From: Bradyrhizobium jicamae | GTDB taxonomy: Bacteria; Pseudomonadota; Alphaproteobacteria; Rhizobiales; Xanthobacteraceae | Direction of reading: 5' to 3' | Assembly (NCBI RefSeq): GCF_001440395.1 | Contig: NZ_LLXZ01000102.1 | Span: 174,144 to 238,143 of the forward strand | DNA length: 64,000 nucleotides | Shown here: positions 26,475 to 34,936 of the stretch, one piece after another | Position numbering within the stretch: position 1 is the stretch's first letter | How the letters are laid out: each line of letters begins with the position of its first letter | Notes under the pieces: generated by a model | What the model was told of the DNA's origin: nothing | What the model saw: the letters and a program-made list of their open reading frames with translations, nothing else | Databases searched by the model: none | Translations under genes and position numbers: made by a program

Positions 26475-28274
26475 ATGTCGCGTAACATGCTCAACGGCGC
26501 CCAGGTCATCGTCGACTATCTGATCCAGGAGAAGGTGCCGCAGGTGTTCGGCCTGTGCGGCCACGGCAACATCCAGTTCATCGACGCGCTGTACGAGCGT
26601 TCGCACGACATCAAGACCATCTCGGTGCATCACGAGAGCGTCGCCGGCTTCATGGCCGACGTTTACTACCGCGTGTCCGGGCGGCCGACCGCGACGTTCA
26701 CGTCCTGCGGGCCCGGTTCGGCGAACCTGCCGATCTCGCTCGCTAACGCCTATCTCGACTCGGTGCCGTTCATGGCGGTGACCGGCAACGTGCCGACCAG
26801 CCAGTTCAACCGCGGCGCCTTCCAGGAAATGTACCGGCATCATCAGGCCGATTTCCCCTCCACCGTGCGCACCATCTGCAAGAAGGTGTTCCAGCCGACG
26901 CGTGGCGAGATGGTGCCGCTCGCGGTGCGGCAGGCCTGGAAGACCATGACGACGGGCCGGCCCGGTCCTGTCGTGGTCGACGTGCCCTTCGACGTATTCA
27001 TGGAATCGGCGGCCGAGGAGGCACCGAACGCGATCGAATGGAATGCCAATATATCGAGCCGCTGCGGCGCCGATCCCGAAGGCGTGATGAAAGCTGTCGA
27101 CATGCTGCTGTCGGCCGAGCGGCCGACGATCATTGTGGGGCAGGGTGTGCGCTATGGCGGCGCGGCGGAAGAACTGGTTAGGCTCGCGGAGCGGCTGCAG
27201 ATTCCGGTCGCGGCCTCGGCCAGCGGGCTCGGCGCGATCGATTGCAATCATCCGCTGGCGCTGGGGCTTGTCGCGCGCGCCGGGCACTATCAGGCCAACC
27301 ACGCCACGCGTCAGGCCGACGTGTTGCTAGCCATGGGAATGCGGTTCGACGACCGCACGTCGAGCTCGTGGATCCCGGGCTACTCCTTCACCATCCCGCC
27401 GACGCGGCTGATCCATGTCGATATCGATCCCGAGGAGATCGGCCGCAATTATCCCGTCGCGCTCGGCCTGATGGCCGACGTGCGCACTTTTCTCCGGCAG
27501 GTGCATGCCGAGCTCGATCGCCGTGGCGATCTCTCCAAGAAAGCGGATGCCCGCAAGAAGTGGCTCTCGCAGATCGACGGCTATCGGAGAGAGTGGGACA
27601 AGTTCGTCGCTCCCGGATTCTCCGACGATACCACGCCGATCAATCCGCAGCGCGCCGCGCTCGAAATCGACAAGGCGCTGCCTGATGATGCGATCCTCGT
27701 CAGCGATATCGGCGTGCACCACAACTGGCTGCTCGGCTTCTGCAAGCCGAAGCGGCCGGATTCGCTGATCGGCTCGATGGGGTTCGGTCCGATGGGTTTT
27801 GGGGTTGCCGGCGTGATGGGCGCGAAGTTTGCCGCACCGGATCGTCCCTGCGTCTCCGTGTGCGGCGACGGCGCGTTCTTCATGCACGCCAACGTGCTGG
27901 GTACGGCGGTCGAATATAATCTGCCTGTGGTGTGGGTGGTCTGGAACAATTACGCTTATGCCTCGATCCGGGGGTTGCAGCGCGGCTATCTCGGCGGGCG
28001 GGAGCTTGCGACCGACTTCCATGATCCCAACACCGGCGAACGCTACAATCCGGATTTTGCCGCGATGGCGCGCTCCTGCGGCGTCGAGGGCGTGCGCGTC
28101 GATCGTGCCGGCGATCTCGGCGAGGCCATCCGCAAGGGCATCGCCGCCAACAAGCCCTATCTGATCGACGTCGATATCGCCGCCGACATCAATCCGGTGG
28201 GCGCCGGCGTCTGGGAATTGCCTGGACTCGGCCAGAGCAAGGCCGGCATCGGCACGCGCTTTCAGCCGGCCTGA
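26475..28274 (+). CDS. Thiamine-diphosphate enzyme, acetolactate synthase/benzoylformate decarboxylase-like
   Basis: A 599-residue three-domain ThDP enzyme. The catalytic Glu of the PYR domain is Glu-54 in HHESVAGFMADVYYRVSG; the central domain has PTIIVGQGVRYGGA; the PP domain has the metal-ThDP motif from GDGAFF to WNN near residues 463-492. The form of the N-terminus (QVIVDYLIQEKVPQVFGLCGHG) is closest to acetolactate synthase-like proteins of unknown specificity. GGAGAGAAC precedes ATG 26475; an upstream in-frame start at 26379 would run through the divergent promoter. It is the first gene of an operon with an SDR-like protein and a cupin. Decarboxylation or carboligation of a 2-keto acid is the inferred role. 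Confidence 0.9.
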   Translation: MSRNMLNGAQVIVDYLIQEKVPQVFGLCGHGNIQFIDALYERSHDIKTISVHHESVAGFMADVYYRVSGRPTATFTSCGPGSANLPISLANAYLDSVPFMAVTGNVPTSQFNRGAFQEMYRHHQADFPSTVRTICKKVFQPTRGEMVPLAVRQAWKTMTTGRPGPVVVDVPFDVFMESAAEEAPNAIEWNANISSRCGADPEGVMKAVDMLLSAERPTIIVGQGVRYGGAAEELVRLAERLQIPVAASASGLGAIDCNHPLALGLVARAGHYQANHATRQADVLLAMGMRFDDRTSSSWIPGYSFTIPPTRLIHVDIDPEEIGRNYPVALGLMADVRTFLRQVHAELDRRGDLSKKADARKKWLSQIDGYRREWDKFVAPGFSDDTTPINPQRAALEIDKALPDDAILVSDIGVHHNWLLGFCKPKRPDSLIGSMGFGPMGFGVAGVMGAKFAAPDRPCVSVCGDGAFFMHANVLGTAVEYNLPVVWVVWNNYAYASIRGLQRGYLGGRELATDFHDPNTGERYNPDFAAMARSCGVEGVRVDRAGDLGEAIRKGIAANKPYLIDVDIAADINPVGAGVWELPGLGQSKAGIGTRFQPA

Positions 28275-28293
28275 TCTCACGCGAGGGAATCAC

Positions 28294-28998
28294 ATGCTGC
28301 TTGCAGGCAAGAAAGTCGTCGTCGTCGGTGGCTCCTCCGGCATTGGTCTTGCGACCGCGGAAATGGCGAAGCGCGAGGGCGCTGATGTCATCGTCGCCTC
28401 CCGCAACGTCGAAAAGCTCGATGCGGTGGCGGAGAAGCTGAACGCGATCGCGATCCCCGCCGATGTCACCAGCGATGACAGCGTGGCAAACCTGTTCCGC
28501 CGTTGCGGGCCGGTCGATCACGTCGTGGTCACGGCGGCGCAGCTTCGCACCGGGCCGTTCAAGACGGTGGCGATGGAGGATGTGCGGAGCACGATGGAAG
28601 GCAAGTTCTGGGGCGCGTGGCGGGTCGCGCGCGAGGCCGAAATCCGCGCCGGCGGATCGCTGACGCTGGTGTCGGGATTCCTCAGCGTTCGTCCGCGGCC
28701 GAATTCGGCGATCGTCAGCGCCGCCAATGGCGCACTGGAATCGCTGGCGAAGGCGCTGGCCTTGGAACTGGCGCTGGTGCGCGTCAACGCGGTATCGCCC
28801 GGCGTGATCGATACGCCGATCCGCGCCGCGATGCCGGAAGAAGCGCGGCGCGAGATGCTGGCGAAGACGGCGGCCGCGCTGCCGGTCGGCCGCGTCGGTA
28901 TTGGGGACGACATTGCGCGGCAGATTCTGGCGTTCATGGCGAACGGATTTGCGACCGGATCGATCGTCTATGTCGATGGCGGGGCGCTTGTGATCTGA
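28294..28998 (+). CDS. Short-chain dehydrogenase-like protein lacking the catalytic Tyr/Lys
   Basis: A 234-residue Rossmann protein with the SDR cofactor motif VVVVGGSSGIGLATAE near residue 10 and the late PGVIDTPIR and YVDGG elements. The usual YxxxK pair is absent: aligned on ALESL, the expected Tyr is Val and the expected Lys is Asn (VSAANGALESL). The preceding Ser in VSGFLS is retained. SDRs without active-site residues are known (the Listeria Lin1944-like subgroup, from memory), with unknown function. It is 19 bp after the ThDP gene and 17 bp before the cupin. It may act without redox chemistry, for example as an isomerase or regulatory subunit. Confidence 0.87.
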   Translation: MLLAGKKVVVVGGSSGIGLATAEMAKREGADVIVASRNVEKLDAVAEKLNAIAIPADVTSDDSVANLFRRCGPVDHVVVTAAQLRTGPFKTVAMEDVRSTMEGKFWGAWRVAREAEIRAGGSLTLVSGFLSVRPRPNSAIVSAANGALESLAKALALELALVRVNAVSPGVIDTPIRAAMPEEARREMLAKTAAALPVGRVGIGDDIARQILAFMANGFATGSIVYVDGGALVI

Positions 28999-29015
28999 CG
29001 ACAGAGGAGGCCATC

Positions 29016-29399
29016 ATGGCTTCAGAAAACAACGGCGCCTTCATCCGCAACATCGCCGAGGTGCCGTGGCGTGAATTCCCCAATCATTTCGGCGGTGCGC
29101 TGTCGAAGCCGCTGGTGATGCCGGAGACCGCAGGCTCGCGCCATATCGACTATCGAATCTCGATGTACCAGCCGATGGCGTATGTCGCGCGCCACAAGCA
29201 TCTGGTGCAGGAGCAGATCTATCACGTGCTCGAAGGCGAGGGGTTGATGGAGATCGCCGGGAGGAATCACGTGGTGCGCAAGCACGATTTCATCTTCCTG
29301 CCGCCGGGCGTCGAGCACGCGATCTCGAATTCGGGGCTGGTCGATCTGGTGTTTCTGGTGATCACGTCGCCGGTGACGGATGAGGAAAGGCCGGTGTGA
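29016..29399 (+). CDS. Cupin-domain protein
   Basis: A 127-residue single-domain cupin. Motif 1 is seen as ARHKHLVQEQIYHVLEGEGLMEI (His-60, His-62, Glu-66 and His-70 are possible metal ligands) and motif 2 as HDFIFLPPGVEHAISNSG (His-101). GAGGAGG lies 5 nt upstream of the ATG. It is the third gene of the ThDP-SDR-cupin operon. Such small cupins can be dioxygenases, isomerases or ligand-sensing proteins. The enzymatic role here is not evident. Confidence 0.88.
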   Translation: MASENNGAFIRNIAEVPWREFPNHFGGALSKPLVMPETAGSRHIDYRISMYQPMAYVARHKHLVQEQIYHVLEGEGLMEIAGRNHVVRKHDFIFLPPGVEHAISNSGLVDLVFLVITSPVTDEERPV

Positions 29400-29411
29400 G
29401 AACCGGCCAAT

Positions 29412-29819
29412 CTAACTCATGCTCCCTGGCATAAAGCACCGGATCGATATTTCTGGATAGAGGTCGTTGTAGACCGGCCAGACCATAGTGCGCCCGGCCT
29501 TGTTCGGCACCTTGATTACGGCATTGTCTGGCACATCGACCCAGATCATCTCTTTGGAGTTGGCGTTTTTCGGTAGTCGCACGCGGTACTGACCGTCCTT
29601 AGCTTCCCAGTCTGCGTCTCCGACGGCATGGCCGTCGGTGTACGAACAGCAGAGGCCCTTGCCGCTCGCCAGATTCTCGAACCACTCGTGAAGCGGTGAA
29701 TTCCTATAGCGTCCGTCGGGATCGCGCGCCGGCGCTGGCGACACCATCATCGCGATAGCCGCGCTAACAGCGATTCGCGAAATCCCGCACTCGATCAGCG
29801 TTACGCAAAACCGCCCCAT
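29412..29819 (-). CDS. Secreted hypothetical protein with Cys-Cys motif
   Basis: A 135-residue exported protein. The N-terminal hydrophobic segment (ISRIAVSAAIAMMVSPAPA) is a signal peptide; the mature part has HEWFENLASGKGLCCSY, DADWEAKDGQYRVRL and a C-terminal TMVWPVYNDL, then IRCFMPG. I remember proteins with this WF..LASGKGLCCS ... IRCFMPG layout as frequent in Bradyrhizobium, of unknown function. ATG 29819 has GGAGGT 5 nt upstream; a longer frame to 29906 is not needed. Three Cys residues in the mature part could form disulfides. It is convergent with the cupin operon, 12 bp apart. Confidence 0.75.
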   Translation of the reverse strand: MGRFCVTLIECGISRIAVSAAIAMMVSPAPARDPDGRYRNSPLHEWFENLASGKGLCCSYTDGHAVGDADWEAKDGQYRVRLPKNANSKEMIWVDVPDNAVIKVPNKAGRTMVWPVYNDLYPEISIRCFMPGSMS

Positions 29820-30109
29820 GATACCTCCGGGCGAACGGTTACCGCTTGTGAGTACGGTGCCAGATACCATACGTTCATCCGGCGGATCGGACACCTCGCG
29901 GGTCAATACCTCGGTTCGAGGCGACGTAGTCGATCGCGCCGTGCGCCGTACCGAAATCCATTAGTTGTTTCTACCCGGACGAGGTTGCCAAGGCATGCGC
30001 GAGCGCGCTTGACAATCGGCTTACATTTTCCTCACCGGCGGCTTATTCTTTTGCGTTGCTACCGGCGCTAGAGCCTCGACAATCGGAGGCCGCCTAGGGA
30101 GATGGCAGC

Positions 30110-31669
30110 TTGCGCTATCTCTTCGAGGAGTACGCATTGGACACCGACCGGCGCGAGCTGCATCGCGGGCCGGACGTCGTCTCCGTCGCGCCACAGGTAT
30201 TCGACCTGCTCGACTACCTGATCCGCAACAGGGAGCGCGTCGTCAGTAAGGACGACCTCATCAACGCCATTTGGAATGCGCGTATCGTCTCCGATGCGGC
30301 GCTGACGACCCGCCTGAACGTCGCCCGCAGTGTGATCGGAGATTCCGGCGAGGAACAGCGCCTCATCAAAACCCTACCGCGCAAGGGCTTCCGTTTCGTC
30401 GGACCAGTGCGGGAAGCGCAGGGAGCCGCAGGCGCGGCAGTCACCGATAACGGCGTAGAACCGCCGAAGCCCGCGCTCACGCTGCCCGATGAACCCTCAA
30501 TCGCGATTCTCCCCTTCACCAATCTGAGCTCCGATCCCGATCAGGACTACTTCGCCGATGGCATGGTTGACGAAATCACCACAGCGTTATCGCGGTTCAA
30601 ACATCTATTCGTGATCGCGCGCAATTCGAGTTTTACTTACAAGGGCAAAGTCGTCGATATCAAGCAGGTTGGGCGCGAACTCGGCGTCCGCTACGTGCTT
30701 GAAGGCAGTGCGCGCAAGGCCGCCGGACAAGTCCGTATCATCGGCCAATTGATTGATGCCGCGAGCGGGAGGCACCTTTGGGCCGATCGATTTGAAGGTG
30801 AGCTGAGCGATATCTTTGCTCTACAGGACCGAATGACCGAAAGTGTCGTCTCGGCCATTCATTCAAAAGTGCTTCGAACTGAAATCGATTCGGCGGTGCG
30901 TCGGCCGAACAACCTCAGCGCTTACGACCTTTGTCTTCGGGCATTCCCGCACCTCTACTCATGGACCCGGGACGGAACGGCCGAGGCCCTTCGGCTTGCC
31001 TCTCGCGCATTGGAGATTGACCCTCGGTATGGCTTTGCTGCGACCCAAGCAGGAAGCTGCCACTTCATAAATGTCAATCAGGGATGGACGGCCGATCCAA
31101 AGTCGGAAATTGCGGCGGGGTTGAGGCTTATTCGGTTGGCACTCAGTATCGACGGAAACGACGTTATTGCACTGAGCATACTTGGCTGGGCAACCGCTTG
31201 CTTCTCTGACGATGGCGATACTGCAAGGGAGATGGTGGACCGCGCGGTCGCCCTTAACGCCAATTCAGCCTTCGCATGGGAGCTGCGAGGTTTTACTTAC
31301 GAACTAGCGGGGCAGCTTGAAGAGGCGATCGGAAGCTTCAAGCGCGCCATTCGACTAAGCCCATTCGACCCGTGGCTACCTAGAACGGTTACAGGAATGG
31401 GCATTGCACTCATCGGTCTTGGTCGTTTCGATGAGGCGGTTACCGCGGCGAAGAACGCTCTCCAAGCGAACCAGACTTATGGGCCGGCCTATCGCTGCCT
31501 CGCGGCAGCTTTGGCGCACCTAGGGCGAGATGCAGAAGCAAGGAAGGTGGTGGCCCAGGTCCTTGAGATTGAGCCCCATTTCGGAATATCTGAATGGGTA
31601 GTCCATACCGGTCAACGGCAGGCTCAGATGTATATCGATGGCCTCCGCAAAGCGGGACTTCCAGAGTGA
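30110..31669 (+). CDS. Winged-helix regulator with TolB-like and TPR domains
   Basis: A 519-residue soluble protein in three parts. Residues 1-95 are an OmpR/CadC-type winged helix (VAPQVFDLLDYLIRNRERVVSKDDLI and TLPRKGFRFVGPV). Residues 125-265 are a TolB-like/adenylate-cyclase-associated domain (SIAILPFTNLSSDPDQDYFADGMVDEITTAL; YVLEGSARKA). Residues 290-510 contain several TPR units (e.g. AIGSFKRAIRLSPFDPW). The start is TTG, with GGGAG about 8 nt upstream. No transmembrane helix is visible, unlike CadC. This architecture is common in Bradyrhizobium. It probably regulates transcription through TPR-mediated partner binding; the target is unknown. Confidence 0.9.
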   Translation: MRYLFEEYALDTDRRELHRGPDVVSVAPQVFDLLDYLIRNRERVVSKDDLINAIWNARIVSDAALTTRLNVARSVIGDSGEEQRLIKTLPRKGFRFVGPVREAQGAAGAAVTDNGVEPPKPALTLPDEPSIAILPFTNLSSDPDQDYFADGMVDEITTALSRFKHLFVIARNSSFTYKGKVVDIKQVGRELGVRYVLEGSARKAAGQVRIIGQLIDAASGRHLWADRFEGELSDIFALQDRMTESVVSAIHSKVLRTEIDSAVRRPNNLSAYDLCLRAFPHLYSWTRDGTAEALRLASRALEIDPRYGFAATQAGSCHFINVNQGWTADPKSEIAAGLRLIRLALSIDGNDVIALSILGWATACFSDDGDTAREMVDRAVALNANSAFAWELRGFTYELAGQLEEAIGSFKRAIRLSPFDPWLPRTVTGMGIALIGLGRFDEAVTAAKNALQANQTYGPAYRCLAAALAHLGRDAEARKVVAQVLEIEPHFGISEWVVHTGQRQAQMYIDGLRKAGLPE

Positions 31670-31897
31670 TGCACCGTCCGGTCGCGCCACACCAGCGAGT
31701 TGATCGAGTAGGCCGCCACTGCGACTTTCGCTAATGACACATCGCGTCATTTCGCTACGCCGCAGGATTTGGTTGCTGTTGGTGCATAGCGGACTCTGGC
31801 AAGCTCTCCGCCCGGCAGATTTATGGGTTCACGGCCTAGCGCAAGGGAAGCAAGGGCGTGGATGTCCGGCACAACGGGCTAGATGCAAGGCGATTGG

Positions 31898-32776
31898 CTA
31901 CGCCCTTGCCGACCCCAGCAGCACCACGCCCGCGATCAGCACCGCGCAACCCGCCACCCGCCATGCCGTGACCCGCTCGCCGAGGATCAGCATGCCGAAC
32001 AGCGCGCCCACCATCATCGACATTTCGCGCGCGGGCGCGACGAGGCTCAGCGGCGCGCCCATTTCGATGGCCGACAGCACGAGGATGTAGGACAGCGGCG
32101 CGAGTGCGCCAACGCCGAGTGCCAGCCACCAATGGCCCTGCATCCGCTTCTTCGCCCCCGGCCAATCCCGCATCACGACCGGCACCAGCAGGAAAAAGCG
32201 CAGCAGATTGGAGAGCCAGTCGAGCACGACCGGGTGAATGCCGAGCACCTTGACGCCGTAGCCGTCGACCACGGTGTAGCTTGCGATCAGCGATCCCGTC
32301 GCGGTGCCCCAGCGCACGCCATCGAGGCCGCGCGGCTTCCTGAACGCGGAGAGGTCGCCCTGCGTGGTGATGAGGCCGATGCCGGCGACGACGGCGAACA
32401 GGCCGAGGATGCCTTGCGTGGTCGGCGTCTCCCGCAAAAGGATGAACGCGCCGATCGAGGAGAGCATCGGACCGGTGCCCCGCGCGACCGGATAGACCAC
32501 CGAGAGATCGGCGACCTGGTAGCCGCGCTGCAGGCACAGGCTGTAGGCGAGGTGGATGATCGTGCTGAGCACGATGCAGATGATGACAGGCCCATTCCAG
32601 GTGAGGTCGTCATAGATCAGAATCCAGATCATCCACGGCAGATAGACGATGCTGGAGAACAGATTGGAGGCGAACACGAAGGCTGCACCGGCCGCAGCGG
32701 CGCGCTTCGCGAGTAAATTCCATGTGGCGTGGATAAAGGCGGCGAAGACAACGAGTGTAAGCGGGACGAGCGACAT
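31898..32776 (-). CDS. EamA/DMT-family transporter
   Basis: A 292-residue membrane protein with ten hydrophobic segments in two EamA repeats. It opens VPLTLVVFAAFIHATWNLLAKRA, and each repeat ends in a conserved helix near SVVYPVARGTGPMLSSIGAF and PLSLVAPAREMSMMVGALFG. The second repeat's last helices (ERVTAWRVAGCAVLIAGVVLLG) are typical. Drug/metabolite exporters of this family usually move amino acids, nucleosides or other small molecules out of the cell. No substrate clue is given by neighbours. The 228-bp gap before it (31670-31897) shows no gene I can support. Confidence 0.88.
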   Translation of the reverse strand: MSLVPLTLVVFAAFIHATWNLLAKRAAAAGAAFVFASNLFSSIVYLPWMIWILIYDDLTWNGPVIICIVLSTIIHLAYSLCLQRGYQVADLSVVYPVARGTGPMLSSIGAFILLRETPTTQGILGLFAVVAGIGLITTQGDLSAFRKPRGLDGVRWGTATGSLIASYTVVDGYGVKVLGIHPVVLDWLSNLLRFFLLVPVVMRDWPGAKKRMQGHWWLALGVGALAPLSYILVLSAIEMGAPLSLVAPAREMSMMVGALFGMLILGERVTAWRVAGCAVLIAGVVLLGSARA

Positions 32777-33005
32777 GAGACCTCCGTGCCATCAGGCGCG
32801 AACAAGATCTCGACATCTCCTCCTCTGGGCTTTTGTCCCTCGGGTGCAGCCGCGTGCTACCGCGGTTTCCGCAACGCTCGGACCGGCGATGGCGGTTTCG
32901 CCATCCGGAACCCTAGTTGCCACTCAGTCGATGGAACTCCGATATGTCAGGAAATCGGGTGCGGTCAATGCGGAATTCATGCTGCAGGTGCGCAATGCCG
33001 CGCGG

Positions 33006-33230
33006 TCAGGCGGCCAGATCCTGCAACAAAAGCGATGAACCGCGAATCAGCACCTTGCGTCCCTTCGCGGTGATGACGGGAACATCGCCGTTCATCGTGG
33101 CGAGTTCCAGCGCGATCAGGCCATCGATTGTATAGCGGCTCATGCGGGGCAATCTGGATGCCGGCGTGCGCAATGCCTTCAAGGCTTCCCACTGGGACGG
33201 CGTCAGGTCGTAGTCGAATTCTTCGTTCAT
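33006..33230 (-). CDS. Small hypothetical protein (MNEEFDYDLTPSQWEALKAL type)
   Basis: A 74-residue protein. The ATG at 33230 has GAGG 5 nt upstream, and an in-frame extension to 33335 lacks this. The layout, an acidic start, TPSQWEALKALRTP, then RYTIDGLIALELATM and ITAKGRKVLIRGSSLLL, suggests a small winged-helix-like fold (TIDGLIALELA as the recognition part, then a wing ending ITAKGR), similar to MarR or DprA-type fragments. I remember this as a recurrent Bradyrhizobium small protein. Function is unknown; DNA binding is an inference. Confidence 0.65.
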   Translation of the reverse strand: MNEEFDYDLTPSQWEALKALRTPASRLPRMSRYTIDGLIALELATMNGDVPVITAKGRKVLIRGSSLLLQDLAA

Positions 33231-33527
33231 GGTGCCTCGGCTTCCACAATTCTTGTGGCGTCTCATAGCGAGCGCACGTGAAATTCGTGCGACCGCAACG
33301 AGTCGGTATTTCGACAAGCGACGATGCGCTGTCACATCATCGTGTCATTGGAATTGGTCGATGTCGTCGAATCACGCGGGGGGCCAAAAACAAAATACGC
33401 AGGCACAGGTCGCGTGAGCAGGGCCGGCAAAAAGGCCGCCCGATCGCCGCAACCCTTAGGAGAAGGTTACTAACGAAAAGTAAACATCGGGACTGGTTGA
33501 AAATACCGTGGCTCAGCTCACGGTCAT
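33231..33527. other. Intergenic region without a supported gene
   Basis: Between the small hypothetical gene and a dispersed repeat. Open frames on the plus strand lack ribosome-binding sites, and their translation (Arg/Ser-rich, no hydrophobic or catalytic pattern) is not protein-like. The region probably carries the minus-strand promoter for the gene at 33006-33230. No clear -35/-10 pair or operator was identified. Confidence 0.5.
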
Positions 33528-33660
33528 CGGCCGTGGGGTCGGCAAAGCAACTTGTCCGCCGTAGTTCAACGAGCGCAGACGGAGGCATGCCCACCGTCCT
33601 TTTGCGCCGAGAGCATGGTGGGCACGGCGCTTCGCGCCTTTGCCCACCCTACAATTCCAT
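33528..33660 (+). repeat. Dispersed repeat, copy 1 (TGCCCACC...GGTGGGCACGGCGC...GCCCACCCTAC family)
   Basis: It contains GCATGCCCACCGTCCTTTTGC, then GAGAGCATGGTGGGCACGGCG, then CGCCTTTGCCCACCCTACAATTC (segments listed separately), with TGCCCACC/GGTGGGCA as inverted arms. A second copy in the same orientation lies at 35034-35135, on the other side of the O-antigen-ligase-like gene. I recognise the family as common between Bradyrhizobium genes. Confidence 0.7.
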
Positions 33661-33766
33661 TCGCGGCGTTCGCAACATCCCAGCCGGGAGCCCATCACTA
33701 ACTCGGGTTGACTCCCTTGGTGATGGCATTGACTCTGCGGCTCGTTTTGAGCGGAGATTCGACGGC

Positions 33767-34936
33767 ATGGTTTGGCGTGTTGCGTTTGCGATGCTGGTGT
33801 CGAGCAGCGCGTTGATGATCTTGGGGGCGTGGGCGACGGGCTTGGCGAGCAATCCGGTGCTGACCGCGGCTCTGCTGGCCGGAGCGCCGGCGGTCATGAT
33901 AGCGAGCGGCCACTTCTCCGAATTCCGGATCGGCCTGGTCGATGTCCTGTTTGGTCTGTTTGTTGCCGCGTCGCTGATCTCGACCGCGATCAACGGCCTG
34001 CCGCCGACGCGTGAGGCCGCGCTGTTTGCATTGTCCCTGCTGGCGTACCCCGCGGGACGACTGGCGCCGGTGGGGACATCGTTCCGGCCCTTCCTGATTG
34101 TGACGCTGCTCATCGTCGGCATCGGTACGATCGCGGTTGGTGCCGCGCTCGTCGGGCAATGGAATGATCCTCATGGACGGCCGATCGTGTTCGGCTTTGC
34201 CCATGCCGCGACTGTGTTCCTGACCTCGCTCGGCTTCCTGATGTTGGCGGTGGTCTGTCTGGATGATTTCCGCAGGCCAGTGCTGAGTGCGATGGCCGCC
34301 GTCCCGGCGCTCGTGGTCTTCGCGGCGTCGCAAGTCCGATTTACATTTGTGGTGATCGTCGGATCGCTCGGGATTGCTTTCCTGGTGTCCGACCATGACC
34401 GCCGACGCGGAATAGCGGCCGTTCTCGGGCTTGTGATCGCATCCGTCGTCATCGGCCTTGCCATACGGCCGCATACCAGCGGCGTTTTCCTGAGATACGT
34501 CATCCCCTCCGCAGGCGCCGCGGAGCGGCCGCAGAACCCCGTTGCCGGCGAATGCGGGGAACTCGACAATTCGATAGCGATCCGGAAGACCTTGCTGCGG
34601 CAGGCCGTGCAGGGATTGCCGTCGGCCGGCTTGTTCGGCCATGGGCTGTCATCTGCGGCCCAGGCGTCCTGCTTCAAGACGGATCCGCACAACTCGGTTT
34701 TGCAGGCTGTGCTCGAATTCGGCTGGGTCGGTGGAATATTGCTGGTGCTGCTGGTCGCCACCGCGCTGCGGCGGCTTTGGCCGGTTGCCATGAAAAACCC
34801 AGAGGCCGCGTTCGTGCTGTGCTGCCTCGCCTATGTCGCGATGATCGACATGGCGCACGGTCACCTCGCAACCGAAGGGCTGCTGTTTCTTTTCATCGGT
34901 TACGCGGCGCGCGCTTCGACATTAGTGAAGCCATGA
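33767..34936 (+). CDS. O-antigen ligase/polymerase-like membrane protein (Wzy_C family)
   Basis: A 389-residue integral membrane protein with about ten helices. The C-terminal half has a long periplasmic loop (FLRYVIPSAGAAERPQ to CFKTDPHNSVLQAVLEFGWVGG); the pattern HNSVLQAVLEFGWVG is the Wzy_C/WaaL hallmark, with the His expected near the active site. Such proteins ligate or polymerise surface glycans at the outer face of the inner membrane. ATG 33767 is taken as the start because upstream frame codes through a repeat; GCGGAG lies about 12 nt before it, which is long. No glycosyltransferases adjoin it, and two copies of one repeat flank it, so it may be a displaced single gene. Confidence 0.78.
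   Translation: MVWRVAFAMLVSSSALMILGAWATGLASNPVLTAALLAGAPAVMIASGHFSEFRIGLVDVLFGLFVAASLISTAINGLPPTREAALFALSLLAYPAGRLAPVGTSFRPFLIVTLLIVGIGTIAVGAALVGQWNDPHGRPIVFGFAHAATVFLTSLGFLMLAVVCLDDFRRPVLSAMAAVPALVVFAASQVRFTFVVIVGSLGIAFLVSDHDRRRGIAAVLGLVIASVVIGLAIRPHTSGVFLRYVIPSAGAAERPQNPVAGECGELDNSIAIRKTLLRQAVQGLPSAGLFGHGLSSAAQASCFKTDPHNSVLQAVLEFGWVGGILLVLLVATALRRLWPVAMKNPEAAFVLCCLAYVAMIDMAHGHLATEGLLFLFIGYAARASTLVKP

Noticed and set aside
30001..30060. Sigma-70 promoter TTGACA at 30009-30014 for the winged-helix/TPR regulator
   Set aside because: A -35-like hexamer is present, but no -10 element lies at 16-18 nt, so the call is not supported.
32649..33038. 129-codon plus-strand frame overlapping the DMT exporter and small hypothetical gene
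   Set aside because: No ribosome-binding site, overlaps two better genes, and composition does not suggest a protein.
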